Shown here: positions 1 to 5,530 of the stretch, in pieces | Numbering within the stretch: position 1 is the first letter of the stretch | How the letters are laid out: the number at the start of each line of letters is the position of its first letter | Origin: JBFWIL01 sp050256015 | GTDB lineage: Bacteria; Bacteroidota; Bacteroidia; Bacteroidales; Prolixibacteraceae | Direction: 5' to 3' | Assembly (NCBI GenBank): GCA_050256015.1 | Contig: JBFWIL010000065.1 | Location: 1-11,941 of the forward strand | Length of the DNA stretch: 11,941 nt | Made by a program: the position numbers and the translations under genes | Notes under the pieces: model-generated | Databases searched by the model: none | What the model was told of the DNA's origin: nothing | What the model saw: only the letters and a program-made list of their open reading frames with translations

Positions 1-1
1 T

Positions 2-160
2 TTCAACCTGGAAGAAGCCCTGGAACTGATTGCCCGGGTGAGGCCGGCCAAAGCATACCTTACTCACATCTCTCACCTGTTGGGCCGGCATGAAGAGATT
101 CAGCCGATGCTTCCCGAAAATGTCTTTCTGGCCTACGATGGTCTGCAACTTTTTATATGA
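2..160 (+). CDS. MBL-fold metallo-hydrolase (PhnP-like), C-terminal fragment
   Basis: This is the last 52 codons of a gene that begins left of the window; the first whole codon is at 2 and the stop is TGA at 158-160. The visible end contains AKAYLTHISHLLGRHEE followed by LPENVFLAYDGLQL. The pattern ayltHisH...LP.nv.layDGl is typical of the C-terminus of metallo-beta-lactamase-fold proteins related to PhnP and the phosphoribosyl 1,2-cyclic phosphate phosphodiesterases. In that family the late His and the Asp-Gly region lie near the dinuclear metal centre. These are soluble cytoplasmic hydrolases, often of cyclic phosphate or phosphodiester substrates. The metal-binding HxHxDH motif would be upstream and cannot be seen, so the exact substrate is not assignable. 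After the stop there are about 270 bp of noncoding DNA before asnA, so the two genes need not be one operon. Confidence 0.8.
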   Translation, partial: FNLEEALELIARVRPAKAYLTHISHLLGRHEEIQPMLPENVFLAYDGLQLFI

Positions 161-343
161 GGTTTTAAGTTATCTGGCTTACGGGCTGTCAATAAATTGT
201 TATGTGGTTTTCATCTGTTTACAAGGTTAATTCATGGAACTTGATCGGTTTTAATCATACTTCTGTGTGTAAGTTTTATTTAGATGCTCGTTTCATCTGT
301 TGATATTTTTGAATAAAAATTAAGCAGTGTGAAAGATTCTTGT

Positions 344-351
344 TACTTTTG
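344..351 (+). promoter_or_regulatory. Candidate Bacteroidota -7 box for asnA
   Basis: TACTTTTG at 344-351 fits the Bacteroidota sigma-ABfr -7 consensus TAnnTTTG. It would place the transcript start near 358 and give a 5' leader of roughly 75 nt before the asnA ATG. No convincing -33 TTTG lies 19-21 bp upstream. A second box, TATTTTTG at 304-311, is an alternative. The rest of 161-343 is AT-rich, and no gene or RNA could be recognised in it. Confidence 0.45.
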
Positions 352-360
352 GCGGCAATT

Positions 361-406
361 ATGCGGTATGTGCCGCATTCCCGGTTCGCACTCCGGGTAT
401 CCGGAG
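361..406 (+). promoter_or_regulatory. Structured 5' leader of asnA with alternative hairpins
   Basis: Several short perfect inverted repeats are packed into the predicted asnA leader. ATGCGG (361-366) pairs with CCGCAT (373-378). CCCGG (380-384) pairs with CCGGG (393-397). CTCCGG (391-396) pairs with CCGGAG (401-406) across a GTAT loop. The second and third pairings use the same bases and exclude each other, and CGGCA (353-357) with TGCCG (371-375) competes with the first. No U-run follows, so this is not a standard terminator or attenuator. It could control translation or RNA stability, or be incidental to a CCGG-rich composition. Confidence 0.3.
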
Positions 407-434
407 AATAGTGGATTTAAATGCATAATAAGGA

Positions 435-1469
435 ATGAAACTTTTTTTCCCTGATAAGTATCAGTCACATCTTGACCTTCGGGAAACCGAAAGGGCTATT
501 AAGTTGGTGAAAGATGTGTTTCAACAGGACTTATCGTCCGAGCTCCGGTTAAGCCGGGTAACTGCTCCCTTGTTCGTGATGAAGGGAACGGGTATTAACG
601 ATGATCTGAACGGCATTGAACGGCCGGTAAGTTTCCCTGTAAAGGATTTGGACGACCGGGTGGCCGAGGTGGTGCATTCGCTTGCCAAATGGAAGCGAAT
701 GACGCTGGCTGATCTGCCTTTTCGGCCCGGATACGGAATCTATACCGACATGAATGCCATCCGTCCTGATGAAGAACTGGATAATATTCATTCCCTGTAT
801 GTCGATCAGTGGGACTGGGAACGGGTGATCACGGAAAGAGAGCGAAATCTCAGATTCCTGCGTAAGATCGTACGCAAGATATATACCGTCTTGTTGAGAA
901 CCGAATTTTACGTGTATGAGCATTATCCGCAGATCACTCCCATTTTGCCGGAAGAAATTACCTTTATTCATGCCGAAGAGCTGGCTGAAAGATATCCGGA
1001 TCTTAGCCCGAAGGACCGGGAAAATGAAATTACGCGGGAATGCGGTGCCGTTTTTATTATCGGAATCGGCGGTATTATGCCCAACGGGGAAAAGCATGAC
1101 GGCCGGGCACCCGATTATGACGACTGGGCTACGGAAACGGAAAACGGCTATAAAGGGCTGAACGGCGATATTCTGATCTGGAATCCGGTGCTGGAGAGTG
1201 CTTTTGAAATTTCTTCCATGGGTATCCGGGTAGATCCGAAGACCCTGCAGCTCCAGTTACAGCAAACCGGTAACGAAGACCGGACAAAGCTATACTGGCA
1301 TCGGCGTTTGCTGAAAGGAGAACTTCCGCTTTCTATTGGCGGGGGAATCGGTCAGTCGCGTATCTGCATGTATTTTTTGCGTAAAGCTCATATTGGCGAA
1401 ATCCAGGCCAGCATATGGCCCGAGGAGATGACGCTTCGGTGCCGGGAGAACAATATTAATCTGGTGTAG
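435..1469 (+). CDS. asnA: Aspartate--ammonia ligase (asparagine synthetase A)
   Basis: AsnA makes asparagine from aspartate, ammonia and ATP, giving AMP and pyrophosphate through an aspartyl-adenylate. It is a cytoplasmic homodimer with a class II aminoacyl-tRNA-synthetase-like core. The 344-residue product is close to the roughly 330 residues of the Escherichia coli enzyme and appears complete. Recognisable blocks are the N-terminal VTAPLFV stretch (about residues 43-49), NGIERPVSF, the FRPGYGIYTDMNAIRPDE block, YVDQWDWE, the FIIGIGG strand, and the C-terminal motif-3-like SIGGGIGQSRICM (about 300-312, with the family-conserved Arg). HIGEIQASIWP follows it. The ATG at 435 is preceded by an AAGGA stretch and gives the family-typical MKLFFPDKYQSHLDLRETE start. 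It is monocistronic by context: a long leader lies before it and a tRNA with its own promoter after it. No AsnC-type regulator is nearby. The ammonia-dependent type is inferred because no glutaminase domain is present. Confidence 0.97.
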   Translation: MKLFFPDKYQSHLDLRETERAIKLVKDVFQQDLSSELRLSRVTAPLFVMKGTGINDDLNGIERPVSFPVKDLDDRVAEVVHSLAKWKRMTLADLPFRPGYGIYTDMNAIRPDEELDNIHSLYVDQWDWERVITERERNLRFLRKIVRKIYTVLLRTEFYVYEHYPQITPILPEEITFIHAEELAERYPDLSPKDRENEITRECGAVFIIGIGGIMPNGEKHDGRAPDYDDWATETENGYKGLNGDILIWNPVLESAFEISSMGIRVDPKTLQLQLQQTGNEDRTKLYWHRRLLKGELPLSIGGGIGQSRICMYFLRKAHIGEIQASIWPEEMTLRCRENNINLV

Positions 1470-1569
1470 GCTTTTGCAGGCGTGAGCGATTCGTGAAGAC
1501 GAGCTGCAGTTCTGTTTCGTCGGCCGGAAAATAGGGCTTTCGTTACAGCTCCTTTTCCTGATATTTTAT

Positions 1570-1577
1570 TATCTTTG
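1570..1577 (+). promoter_or_regulatory. -7 box of the tRNA-Arg promoter
   Basis: TATCTTTG is an exact TAnnTTTG match that ends 16 bp before the tRNA 5' end, consistent with initiation around 1584 and a very short leader. The -33 region is poor. The rest of the 124-bp gap after asnA shows no gene and no clear terminator. Confidence 0.6.
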
Positions 1578-1593
1578 TCCGCGCTTTAAGGAT

Positions 1594-1667
1594 GCCTCGG
1601 TAGCTCAGCTGGATAGAGCAACTGCCTTCTAAGCAGTAGGTCATGGGTTCGAATCCCGTCCGGGGTA
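1594..1667 (+). tRNA. tRNA-Arg (anticodon UCU)
   Basis: A full cloverleaf can be folded by eye. The acceptor stem is GCCTCGG (1594-1600) with CCGGGGT (1660-1666), including two G-U pairs, and the discriminator is A1667. The D stem is GCTC (1603-1606) with GAGC (1616-1619). The anticodon stem is ACTGC (1621-1625) with GCAGT (1633-1637) around the loop CTTCTAA, which puts the anticodon TCT at 1628-1630, reading AGA. The T arm is ATGGG, loop TTCGAAT, CCCGT (1643-1659). The 3' CCA is not encoded. Recombinase remnants start about 100 bp downstream, so the 3' end of this gene is the likely attachment site of the decayed element that follows. No second copy of the tRNA 3' end was found in the window. 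Confidence 0.97.
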
Positions 1668-1691
1668 CAAGCAGATAAACTAAATTTAGTT

Positions 1692-1725
1692 AAAAGCACT
1701 TAAAATCAATGTTTTAAGTGCTTTT
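1692..1725 (+). terminator. Rho-independent terminator after tRNA-Arg
   Basis: A perfect 14-bp inverted repeat is formed by AAAAGCACTTAAAA (1692-1705) and TTTTAAGTGCTTTT (1712-1725), with a 6-nt loop. T-rich sequence follows. It sits 25 bp past the tRNA and would end its transcript. Because the A-rich left arm gives U-rich RNA in the other direction, it could also work on the minus strand. Confidence 0.85.
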
Positions 1726-1767
1726 TTATTTTGACGAAAAACAAAAAAAGGTCACTTTTAGTCAAAT

Positions 1768-2055
1768 TTGAAGGGACTTTTGCGAGACCTGTTGTTAAAT
1801 AGAATTAAAAAGGGAGATGTAAATATCCAGGATGTTGATTATTCATTTATTGCAGATTTCGATACTTTTCTGAAGAAACAATACCAAAATAATTTAAATA
1901 CTGCGTGGGGGGACCACAAGCATCTAAAGAAGATACTCAATATTGCTGTTTCTTTAGGCTATATTTTGAAAAATCCATACAACAAATATTTCGAAGATGC
2001 CATATCAAAAAGTATTCTTTTCCGAACGTCAGAAATTCTAGTTTATTGTAAGTGA
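1768..2055 (+). pseudogene. Tyrosine recombinase fragment (N-terminal core-binding domain only)
   Basis: This 95-codon open stretch resembles the SAM-like core-binding domain of Bacteroidota phage/transposon integrases. It has RIKKGDVNIQDVDYSFIADF, then DTFLKKQY, then HKHLKKILNIAVSLGYILKNPY. That last segment is the characteristic helix ending in a G-x-I-x-x-NP turn just before the catalytic domain. There is no ATG start (the frame opens at TTG 1768), no N-terminal arm-binding domain, and no catalytic domain with its R...HxxR...Y residues, because the frame stops at 2053-2055. A full-length enzyme would be about 400 residues, so this piece cannot be functional. Its first 114 bp recur almost exactly at 4000-4112. 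From the stop to hipB (2056-2212) there is AT-rich noncoding DNA. Confidence 0.8.
1783..1896 (+). repeat. Direct repeat copy 1 (integrase-derived, about 114 bp)
   Basis: From CGAGACCTGTTG to AATAATTTA this segment matches 4000-4112 in the same orientation, with only a substitution and a one-base indel near 1802-1805. It encodes the start of the recombinase core-binding domain. The two copies flank hipBA, with their near sides about 2.1 kb apart. Confidence 0.9.
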
Positions 2056-2211
2056 CACTGTTTCACAAATTGTGTAAATAGAAACTACTGAGTTTAGCTA
2101 TTTTGTGCCTTTCGATATGTTTAGCCGAATTTAACCAATGCCTTTTTATTTCGGGTTACTGGAAAAACGTGATACTACGCAAATTCAATATTAAAATAGT
2201 ATTTAAATAAT

Positions 2212-2260
2212 TGTTGTTTATTATATACAGATTATTTATTTTTGTTTAAAATAAACAACA
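2212..2260 (+). promoter_or_regulatory. hipBA promoter within an inverted-repeat operator
   Basis: An 11-bp perfect inverted repeat, TGTTGTTTATT (2212-2222) and AATAAACAACA (2250-2260), brackets a promoter. TTG at 2214-2216 serves as -33, followed by a 20-bp spacer and the -7 box TATTTTTG (2237-2244). The predicted start near 2251 lies in the right arm, and the hipB ATG follows at 2265. HipB-type antitoxins bind paired inverted sites at their own promoter, so this is the expected place for autorepression by HipB/HipAB. Binding is inferred from position and symmetry only. Confidence 0.65.
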
Positions 2261-2264
2261 TTTA

Positions 2265-2558
2265 ATGGCGACAAAAAAACAGATATTACTTCCGAAATTT
2301 CAGAAGATATTGGAACAGATGGGAGAAAATATTAAACTGGCCAGAAAGCGACGTAACCTGACGACCATACAGGTTGCTGAACGCGCAGGGATTAACCGTT
2401 CAACACTGTACCACATTGAAAAAGGAAACCCCAGTGTTGCGTTGGGGGCTTATTTTAATGTTCTCCGGGTACTGGGTCTGCAGGATGATTTTCTGAAACT
2501 GGCAGCCGATGATGAATTTGGGAGAAAATTACAGGATTTAAAATTAATCGGGAAATAG
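2265..2558 (+). CDS. hipB: HipB-like antitoxin, XRE-family helix-turn-helix regulator
   Basis: This 97-residue protein has one HTH_3/Cro-C1 domain spanning roughly residues 18-78: LGENIKLARKRRNLT-like helix 1, then TIQVAERAGI, the recognition helix region NRSTLYHIEKGNPSV, and a closing FNVLRVLGL helix. The C-terminal 20 residues (DDEFGRKLQDLKLIGK) are the short tail seen in HipB proteins. In the family it neutralises the HipA kinase and represses the operon. The ATG at 2265 lies about 14 nt after the predicted transcript start. The stop is 3 bp before hipA, so translation is probably coupled. It is intact despite sitting among recombinase debris, which suggests selection or recent arrival. 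Confidence 0.9.
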   Translation: MATKKQILLPKFQKILEQMGENIKLARKRRNLTTIQVAERAGINRSTLYHIEKGNPSVALGAYFNVLRVLGLQDDFLKLAADDEFGRKLQDLKLIGK

Positions 2559-2561
2559 ATT

Positions 2562-3809
2562 ATGGCAGACAAAACAGATATTTGGGTGTATGCAGATTGG
2601 AAGGGTATGGCTTCCCCGAAATGTATTGGAATCCTGTCGGCACAGCAGGCTAAAGGACGGAAAGCATTCAGTTTTTCTTATGATGCAGACTGGCTTAGCT
2701 CCAGAGAGCAAATGTTACTTGATCCCGACATTGCATGGTATAGCGGACAGCAATATCCAAACCGGAAGGAAAACTTCGGAGTATTCCTGGACTCCATGCC
2801 TGACACATGGGGGAGAACTCTGATGAAAAGACGCGCTGCGATATATGCCGCAGAGGAAGGAAGACCAGCCCCGGTATTATATGACATTGACTTTTTACTG
2901 GGTGTACATGATTTATGCAGAATGGGGGCATTGCGGTTTAAAAAGGAACTTGACGGGGAATTTCTGGACAACGATCCGGTATCGCCAACGCCTCCCTGGA
3001 CAAGTGTCAGGGAATTGCAACATAGTGCAGAGCTAATAGAGTATGATACAGATACATCTGAAATTAAAAAGTGGCTTGCCATGCTAATGGCACCCGGATC
3101 TTCACTTGGCGGGGCCAGGCCGAAAGCCAATGTTCTCGACATGGATGGACACCCGTGGATTGCCAAATTCCCCTCTAAAAATGATAGTAACAACAAAGGC
3201 GCCTGCGAGTACCTGGCGTATCAGCTTGCTTTAAAGGCAGGTATTGAAATGGCAGAATCGCGGCTGGAACATGTTGCCGGCAAGTACAATACATTTTTCA
3301 CAAAGCGATTTGACCGGGATAAACAGCAGCGAATCCATATTGCATCAGCCATGACCATGACTGGCCGAAGTGAAGAACTCATCAGGGACGAGATACCTTC
3401 TTACCTGGATATCGTAGAGTTTATCCAGTTCTCAGGTTCGCATGTGGACGAAGATTTACATCAGCTTTGGCGGAGGATCGTTTTCAATATACTTATTTCC
3501 AATACAGATGATCATCTCAGAAATCATGGTTTTATCCTAACAAATGAAGGCTGGCGTTTATCGCCGGCCTATGATGTTAATCCGTCCGTTGATAAAAGCG
3601 GGCTCGCGTTAAATATCGATATGGATAACAACGCACAGGATATTGAACTTGCAAGAAGTGTAGGCCACTTTTTCCGCTTAGGAGATAAGGAAATGGATAA
3701 TATTATTGATGAAGTGAAATCTTCTGTTTATGGTTGGCAAAGAATAGCTACTAATATTGGCATACCTCGGAGTGAACAAACATTAATGGCTGCTGCGTTC
3801 AGAGTTTAG
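2562..3809 (+). CDS. hipA: HipA-family serine/threonine kinase toxin
   Basis: HipA toxins are cytoplasmic kinases; the E. coli form phosphorylates glutamyl-tRNA synthetase and halts translation, producing persistence. This 415-residue product is full length. The N-terminal subdomain (about 7-125) holds VYADWKG and the SYDADWL region. The Gly-rich loop GSSLGGARPKA is at 179-189, and the IAKF lysine (K202) fits the ATP-binding lysine. TKRFDR is at 247-252. The catalytic loop NTDDHLRNHG is at 314-323 (D316 and N321 in the expected places), and the metal-binding YDVNP is at 337-341 (D338). All key kinase elements are therefore present and the toxin is predicted active. It is co-transcribed with hipB. 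The target in this host is unknown. After the stop, 3810-3999 is AT-rich with no gene recognised, and then the second integrase fossil begins. Confidence 0.92.
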   Translation: MADKTDIWVYADWKGMASPKCIGILSAQQAKGRKAFSFSYDADWLSSREQMLLDPDIAWYSGQQYPNRKENFGVFLDSMPDTWGRTLMKRRAAIYAAEEGRPAPVLYDIDFLLGVHDLCRMGALRFKKELDGEFLDNDPVSPTPPWTSVRELQHSAELIEYDTDTSEIKKWLAMLMAPGSSLGGARPKANVLDMDGHPWIAKFPSKNDSNNKGACEYLAYQLALKAGIEMAESRLEHVAGKYNTFFTKRFDRDKQQRIHIASAMTMTGRSEELIRDEIPSYLDIVEFIQFSGSHVDEDLHQLWRRIVFNILISNTDDHLRNHGFILTNEGWRLSPAYDVNPSVDKSGLALNIDMDNNAQDIELARSVGHFFRLGDKEMDNIIDEVKSSVYGWQRIATNIGIPRSEQTLMAAAFRV

Positions 3810-3999
3810 CAAATCATTGTTCAAATATATTGAAGTGATGATGTTGGATAATGGAGAAGTGTTTTAGGTAAAATGGATTATTAGTTGCGAATAAAGATAG
3901 ATTTGAAGCAATAGTAATTTTGATTTTTTTGTCTTTATTTCGCCAGATTTTTGTTAAATTAGTATAAACATTATGGGAAATTTCGAAGAGTGACTAAAT

Positions 4000-4112
4000 C
4001 GAGACCTGTTGTTAAATAGGATAAAAAGGGAGATGTAAATATCCAGGATGTTGATTATTCATTTATTGCAGATTTCGATACTTTTCTGAAGAAACAATAC
4101 CAAAATAATTTA
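4000..4112 (+). repeat. Direct repeat copy 2 (integrase-derived, about 113 bp)
   Basis: This is the same orientation and nearly the same sequence as 1783-1896. The one-base difference near 4019-4021 shifts the reading frame relative to copy 1. Identity ends at 4112, where this copy joins a different part of a recombinase gene. Confidence 0.9.
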
Positions 4113-4219
4113 CTTACCCTTAACGAATAAAAAGTAATAAGAACCAAAGAGATTGAAAAGAACAATCTTACGTGGATATGGCCAAATTGAATGCGGACCA
4201 TATCCAAAAAAGATTCTAG
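4000..4219 (+). pseudogene. Tyrosine recombinase fossil with internal deletions
   Basis: After the shared FLKKQYQNN segment, the frame runs directly into LTLNE, a stop at 4128-4130, then KVIRTKEIEKNNL in the same frame. This resembles the family's catalytic-domain opening (LTxxEL...KE...L). The core-binding helices present in the first fossil are missing here, so an in-frame deletion is likely. From 4169 a different frame reads YVDMAKLNADHIQK, which resembles the TGLaYxDvakL..dhI segment just after the first catalytic Arg. The Arg-containing part itself is gone. Reading this as one gene eroded by at least two deletions plus point changes is inference, but the order of the pieces matches a normal recombinase. 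It is nonfunctional. Confidence 0.65.
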
Positions 4220-4545
4220 TGTCATGTCATAGATAATTTGACGCATTTAGATATATTTTGTACTATTATTCAAAAAATTACAATGAAGCCATGCAGCCAG
4301 GAAAATTATTCATGCATTGATACTTTTAAATGTTGACCGTGGCCCTTTCGTCGGCGAAAAGCAAACGCTGATACGCAAATTATACAGACTTGAATTGAAA
4401 AAATAAACAGATCAATCCCTTTACTCTTCAAACATGAAAAGGCTTTCAGAAACCGCCCGGGTTTAAAGATTTTACAGAAATGGAGTACCCCCTCGTAAGT
4501 CTTTTCATTATTGCAAAGAACGCTGGCTAATTCGCTTAAATATGT
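4220..4545. other. Noncoding stretch between integrase fossil and AraC gene
   Basis: No intact gene is seen. It is AT-rich up to about 4330. A short hairpin, TTTCG-TCGG-CGAAA, lies at 4346-4359. From 4337 to 4498 the plus strand is open except for a TGA at 4391-4393, ending in ...LKILQKWSTPS, which could be a gene remnant but was not recognised. An imperfect inverted repeat, ATGAAAAGGCTT (4434-4445) with AAGTCTTTTCAT (4497-4508), matches at 11 of 12 positions and lies just upstream of the AraC promoter. Confidence 0.5.
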
Positions 4546-4553
4546 TATTTTTG
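4546..4553 (+). promoter_or_regulatory. Candidate -7 box for the AraC-family gene
   Basis: TATTTTTG fits TAnnTTTG and lies 26 bp before the TTG start codon, giving a predicted transcript start near 4560. No clear -33 TTTG is present at the right distance, which would fit a weak or activator-dependent promoter. Confidence 0.45.
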
Positions 4554-4579
4554 ATGTCTGTAATTAAAAGCCTCGTGTC

Positions 4580-5449
4580 TTGAGAAGGAAGGAGGGGTTT
4601 CCCGGACAACAGAGTTATGTTATTCCTGACAGAATACAAGCGCTTATCAGACACAATCCGGTATGCGAAGATCTGTATGTGACCGATATAGGTTATTATC
4701 CGCAGGCCGTTCATCATTTCCGGGAACGGAAAGAAGGTGTGGAGCAGACTATTCTTATCTATAATGTGGCGGGAAGCGGTTTTATTCATGTTTCCGGCCG
4801 GGAAACCCGGCTTGATGCCGGCCATTTTTTTATTATTCCGGAGGGGTTGCCGCATGCCTATGCCGCCTGTCCGAAAAATCCCTGGTCAATCTACTGGATT
4901 CATGTTTCCGGCCGGAAATCGGGTTATCTTGCCCGGCCTGCATTACAGTCCGTTCCGGTATTACCGAACAACAACTCGCGGATCAATGAGCGTATTGATT
5001 TGTTCCGGGAGATTTTTCGCAGCCTTGAACGGGGATACAGCATTGAAACGCTGGAGTATGTGAATTTGTGTCTTCCCCGTCTGCTGGCTACGTTCTCCTA
5101 TTTGTCACAGTATCGTTCATTCAAAGAACAAATCGCGATGGATCCGGTAAGCCGTAGCATCAATTACATGTTGGAACACATCAGCCAAAAAATCAGTCTG
5201 GAAGAACTGGCCGGAGAAGTGAGCCTTTCGATGTCTCATTTTTCCCGTCTGTTTCAAAGCCGCACCGGGCATTCTCCTGTTGATTATCATATTCAGCTTA
5301 AAATTCAGCATTCCTGCAGGTTGCTGGATAATACAGGGCTGTCTGTTTCCGATGTGGCCCGGGAAGCCGGTTATGAAGACCCGTTTTATTTTTCCCGGCA
5401 GTTTCGGAAGGTGATGAATATGTCTCCCCGGGAATACCGTAAGCGTTAA
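4580..5449 (+). CDS. AraC-family transcriptional regulator with cupin sensor domain
   Basis: This 289-residue regulator has an N-terminal AraC-type cupin (about 30-115: ILIYNVAGSGFIHVSGRE, the strand DAGHFFIIPEGLPHAY, then NPWSIYWIHVSG). The C-terminal AraC/XylS DNA-binding domain has two helix-turn-helices, SLEELAGEVSLSMSHFSRLF (206-225) and SVSDVAREAGYEDPFYFSRQF (255-275). The FSRQFRKVMNMSPREYR signature closes it. The cupin pocket usually binds a sugar or other small ligand; the ligand here is unknown. No in-frame ATG exists near the start. TTG at 4580 gives (M)RRKEGFPGQQSYVIP, matching the KEGFPGQ opening common in Bacteroidota homologues, and an in-frame stop at 4565-4567 rules out a longer form. 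It lies directly upstream of the MATE gene on the same strand, so it may regulate that pump, but MATE has its own promoter. Confidence 0.9.
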   Translation: MRRKEGFPGQQSYVIPDRIQALIRHNPVCEDLYVTDIGYYPQAVHHFRERKEGVEQTILIYNVAGSGFIHVSGRETRLDAGHFFIIPEGLPHAYAACPKNPWSIYWIHVSGRKSGYLARPALQSVPVLPNNNSRINERIDLFREIFRSLERGYSIETLEYVNLCLPRLLATFSYLSQYRSFKEQIAMDPVSRSINYMLEHISQKISLEELAGEVSLSMSHFSRLFQSRTGHSPVDYHIQLKIQHSCRLLDNTGLSVSDVAREAGYEDPFYFSRQFRKVMNMSPREYRKR

Positions 5450-5457
5450 TTTTTTGG

Positions 5458-5465
5458 TAACTTTG
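5458..5465 (+). promoter_or_regulatory. -7 box of the MATE operon promoter
   Basis: TAACTTTG, within GGTAACTTTGCA, is a textbook Bacteroidota -7 element. It lies only 8 bp after the AraC stop codon. The transcript start would be near 5472, leaving a leader of about 60 nt before the MATE start. The -33 would fall inside the end of the AraC gene. Confidence 0.65.
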
Positions 5466-5488
5466 CACAATAAAGACTCAATAAACAG

Positions 5489-5518
5489 CAAGCCGGCTAA
5501 TCCGTCAGGCTTGTTTTT
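5489..5518 (+). terminator. Terminator-like hairpin in the MATE leader
   Basis: CAAGCC (5489-5494) pairs with GGCTTG (5508-5513) and is followed at once by a T5 run. It lies downstream of the predicted MATE promoter, so it could either end read-through from the AraC gene or act as an attenuator of the MATE operon. The 6-bp stem with a 13-nt loop is weak, and the function is not decided by sequence alone. Confidence 0.45.
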
Positions 5519-5530
5519 ATTTATATCGTG

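Larger units (their letters stand above)
1668..4219. mobile_element. Decayed tRNA-associated integrative element carrying hipBA
   Basis: This is an inferred unit. It starts at the tRNA-Arg 3' end, contains two eroded tyrosine-recombinase fragments (1768-2055 and 4000-4219) and encloses an intact hipB-hipA pair. The noncoding DNA around hipBA is markedly more AT-rich than the flanking core genes. Integrases of the phage/conjugative-transposon type commonly use tRNA 3' ends, and HipBA modules are frequent cargo on such elements. The right border is uncertain: no repeat of the tRNA 3' end was seen, and foreign-looking DNA may continue to about 4540. Confidence 0.55.

Noticed and set aside
549..1097. 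Long minus-strand open frame opposite asnA
   Set aside because: The plus-strand frame is an unmistakable AsnA over the same bases, and the reverse translation shows no domain pattern.
2678..3196. Minus-strand open frame of 172 codons opposite hipA
   Set aside because: It lies wholly inside hipA, whose kinase motifs are intact; the opposite frame has low-complexity, unpatterned composition.
4337..4498. Nearly open stretch ending in LKILQKWSTPS
   Set aside because: It has an internal TGA, no start codon and no recognised family, so it is described only as part of the noncoding stretch.
1640..4579. Right-hand attachment repeat of the tRNA 3' end
   Set aside because: No second copy of the GGTTCGAATCCCGTCC region was seen after the tRNA, so no attL/attR pair is called.
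4784..4918. 18-bp direct repeat (ATTCATGTTTCCGGCCGG) at two places in the AraC gene
   Set aside because: Both copies encode the similar cupin strands FIHVSGR and WIHVSGR in the same frame; it is more likely coding similarity than a mobile repeat.
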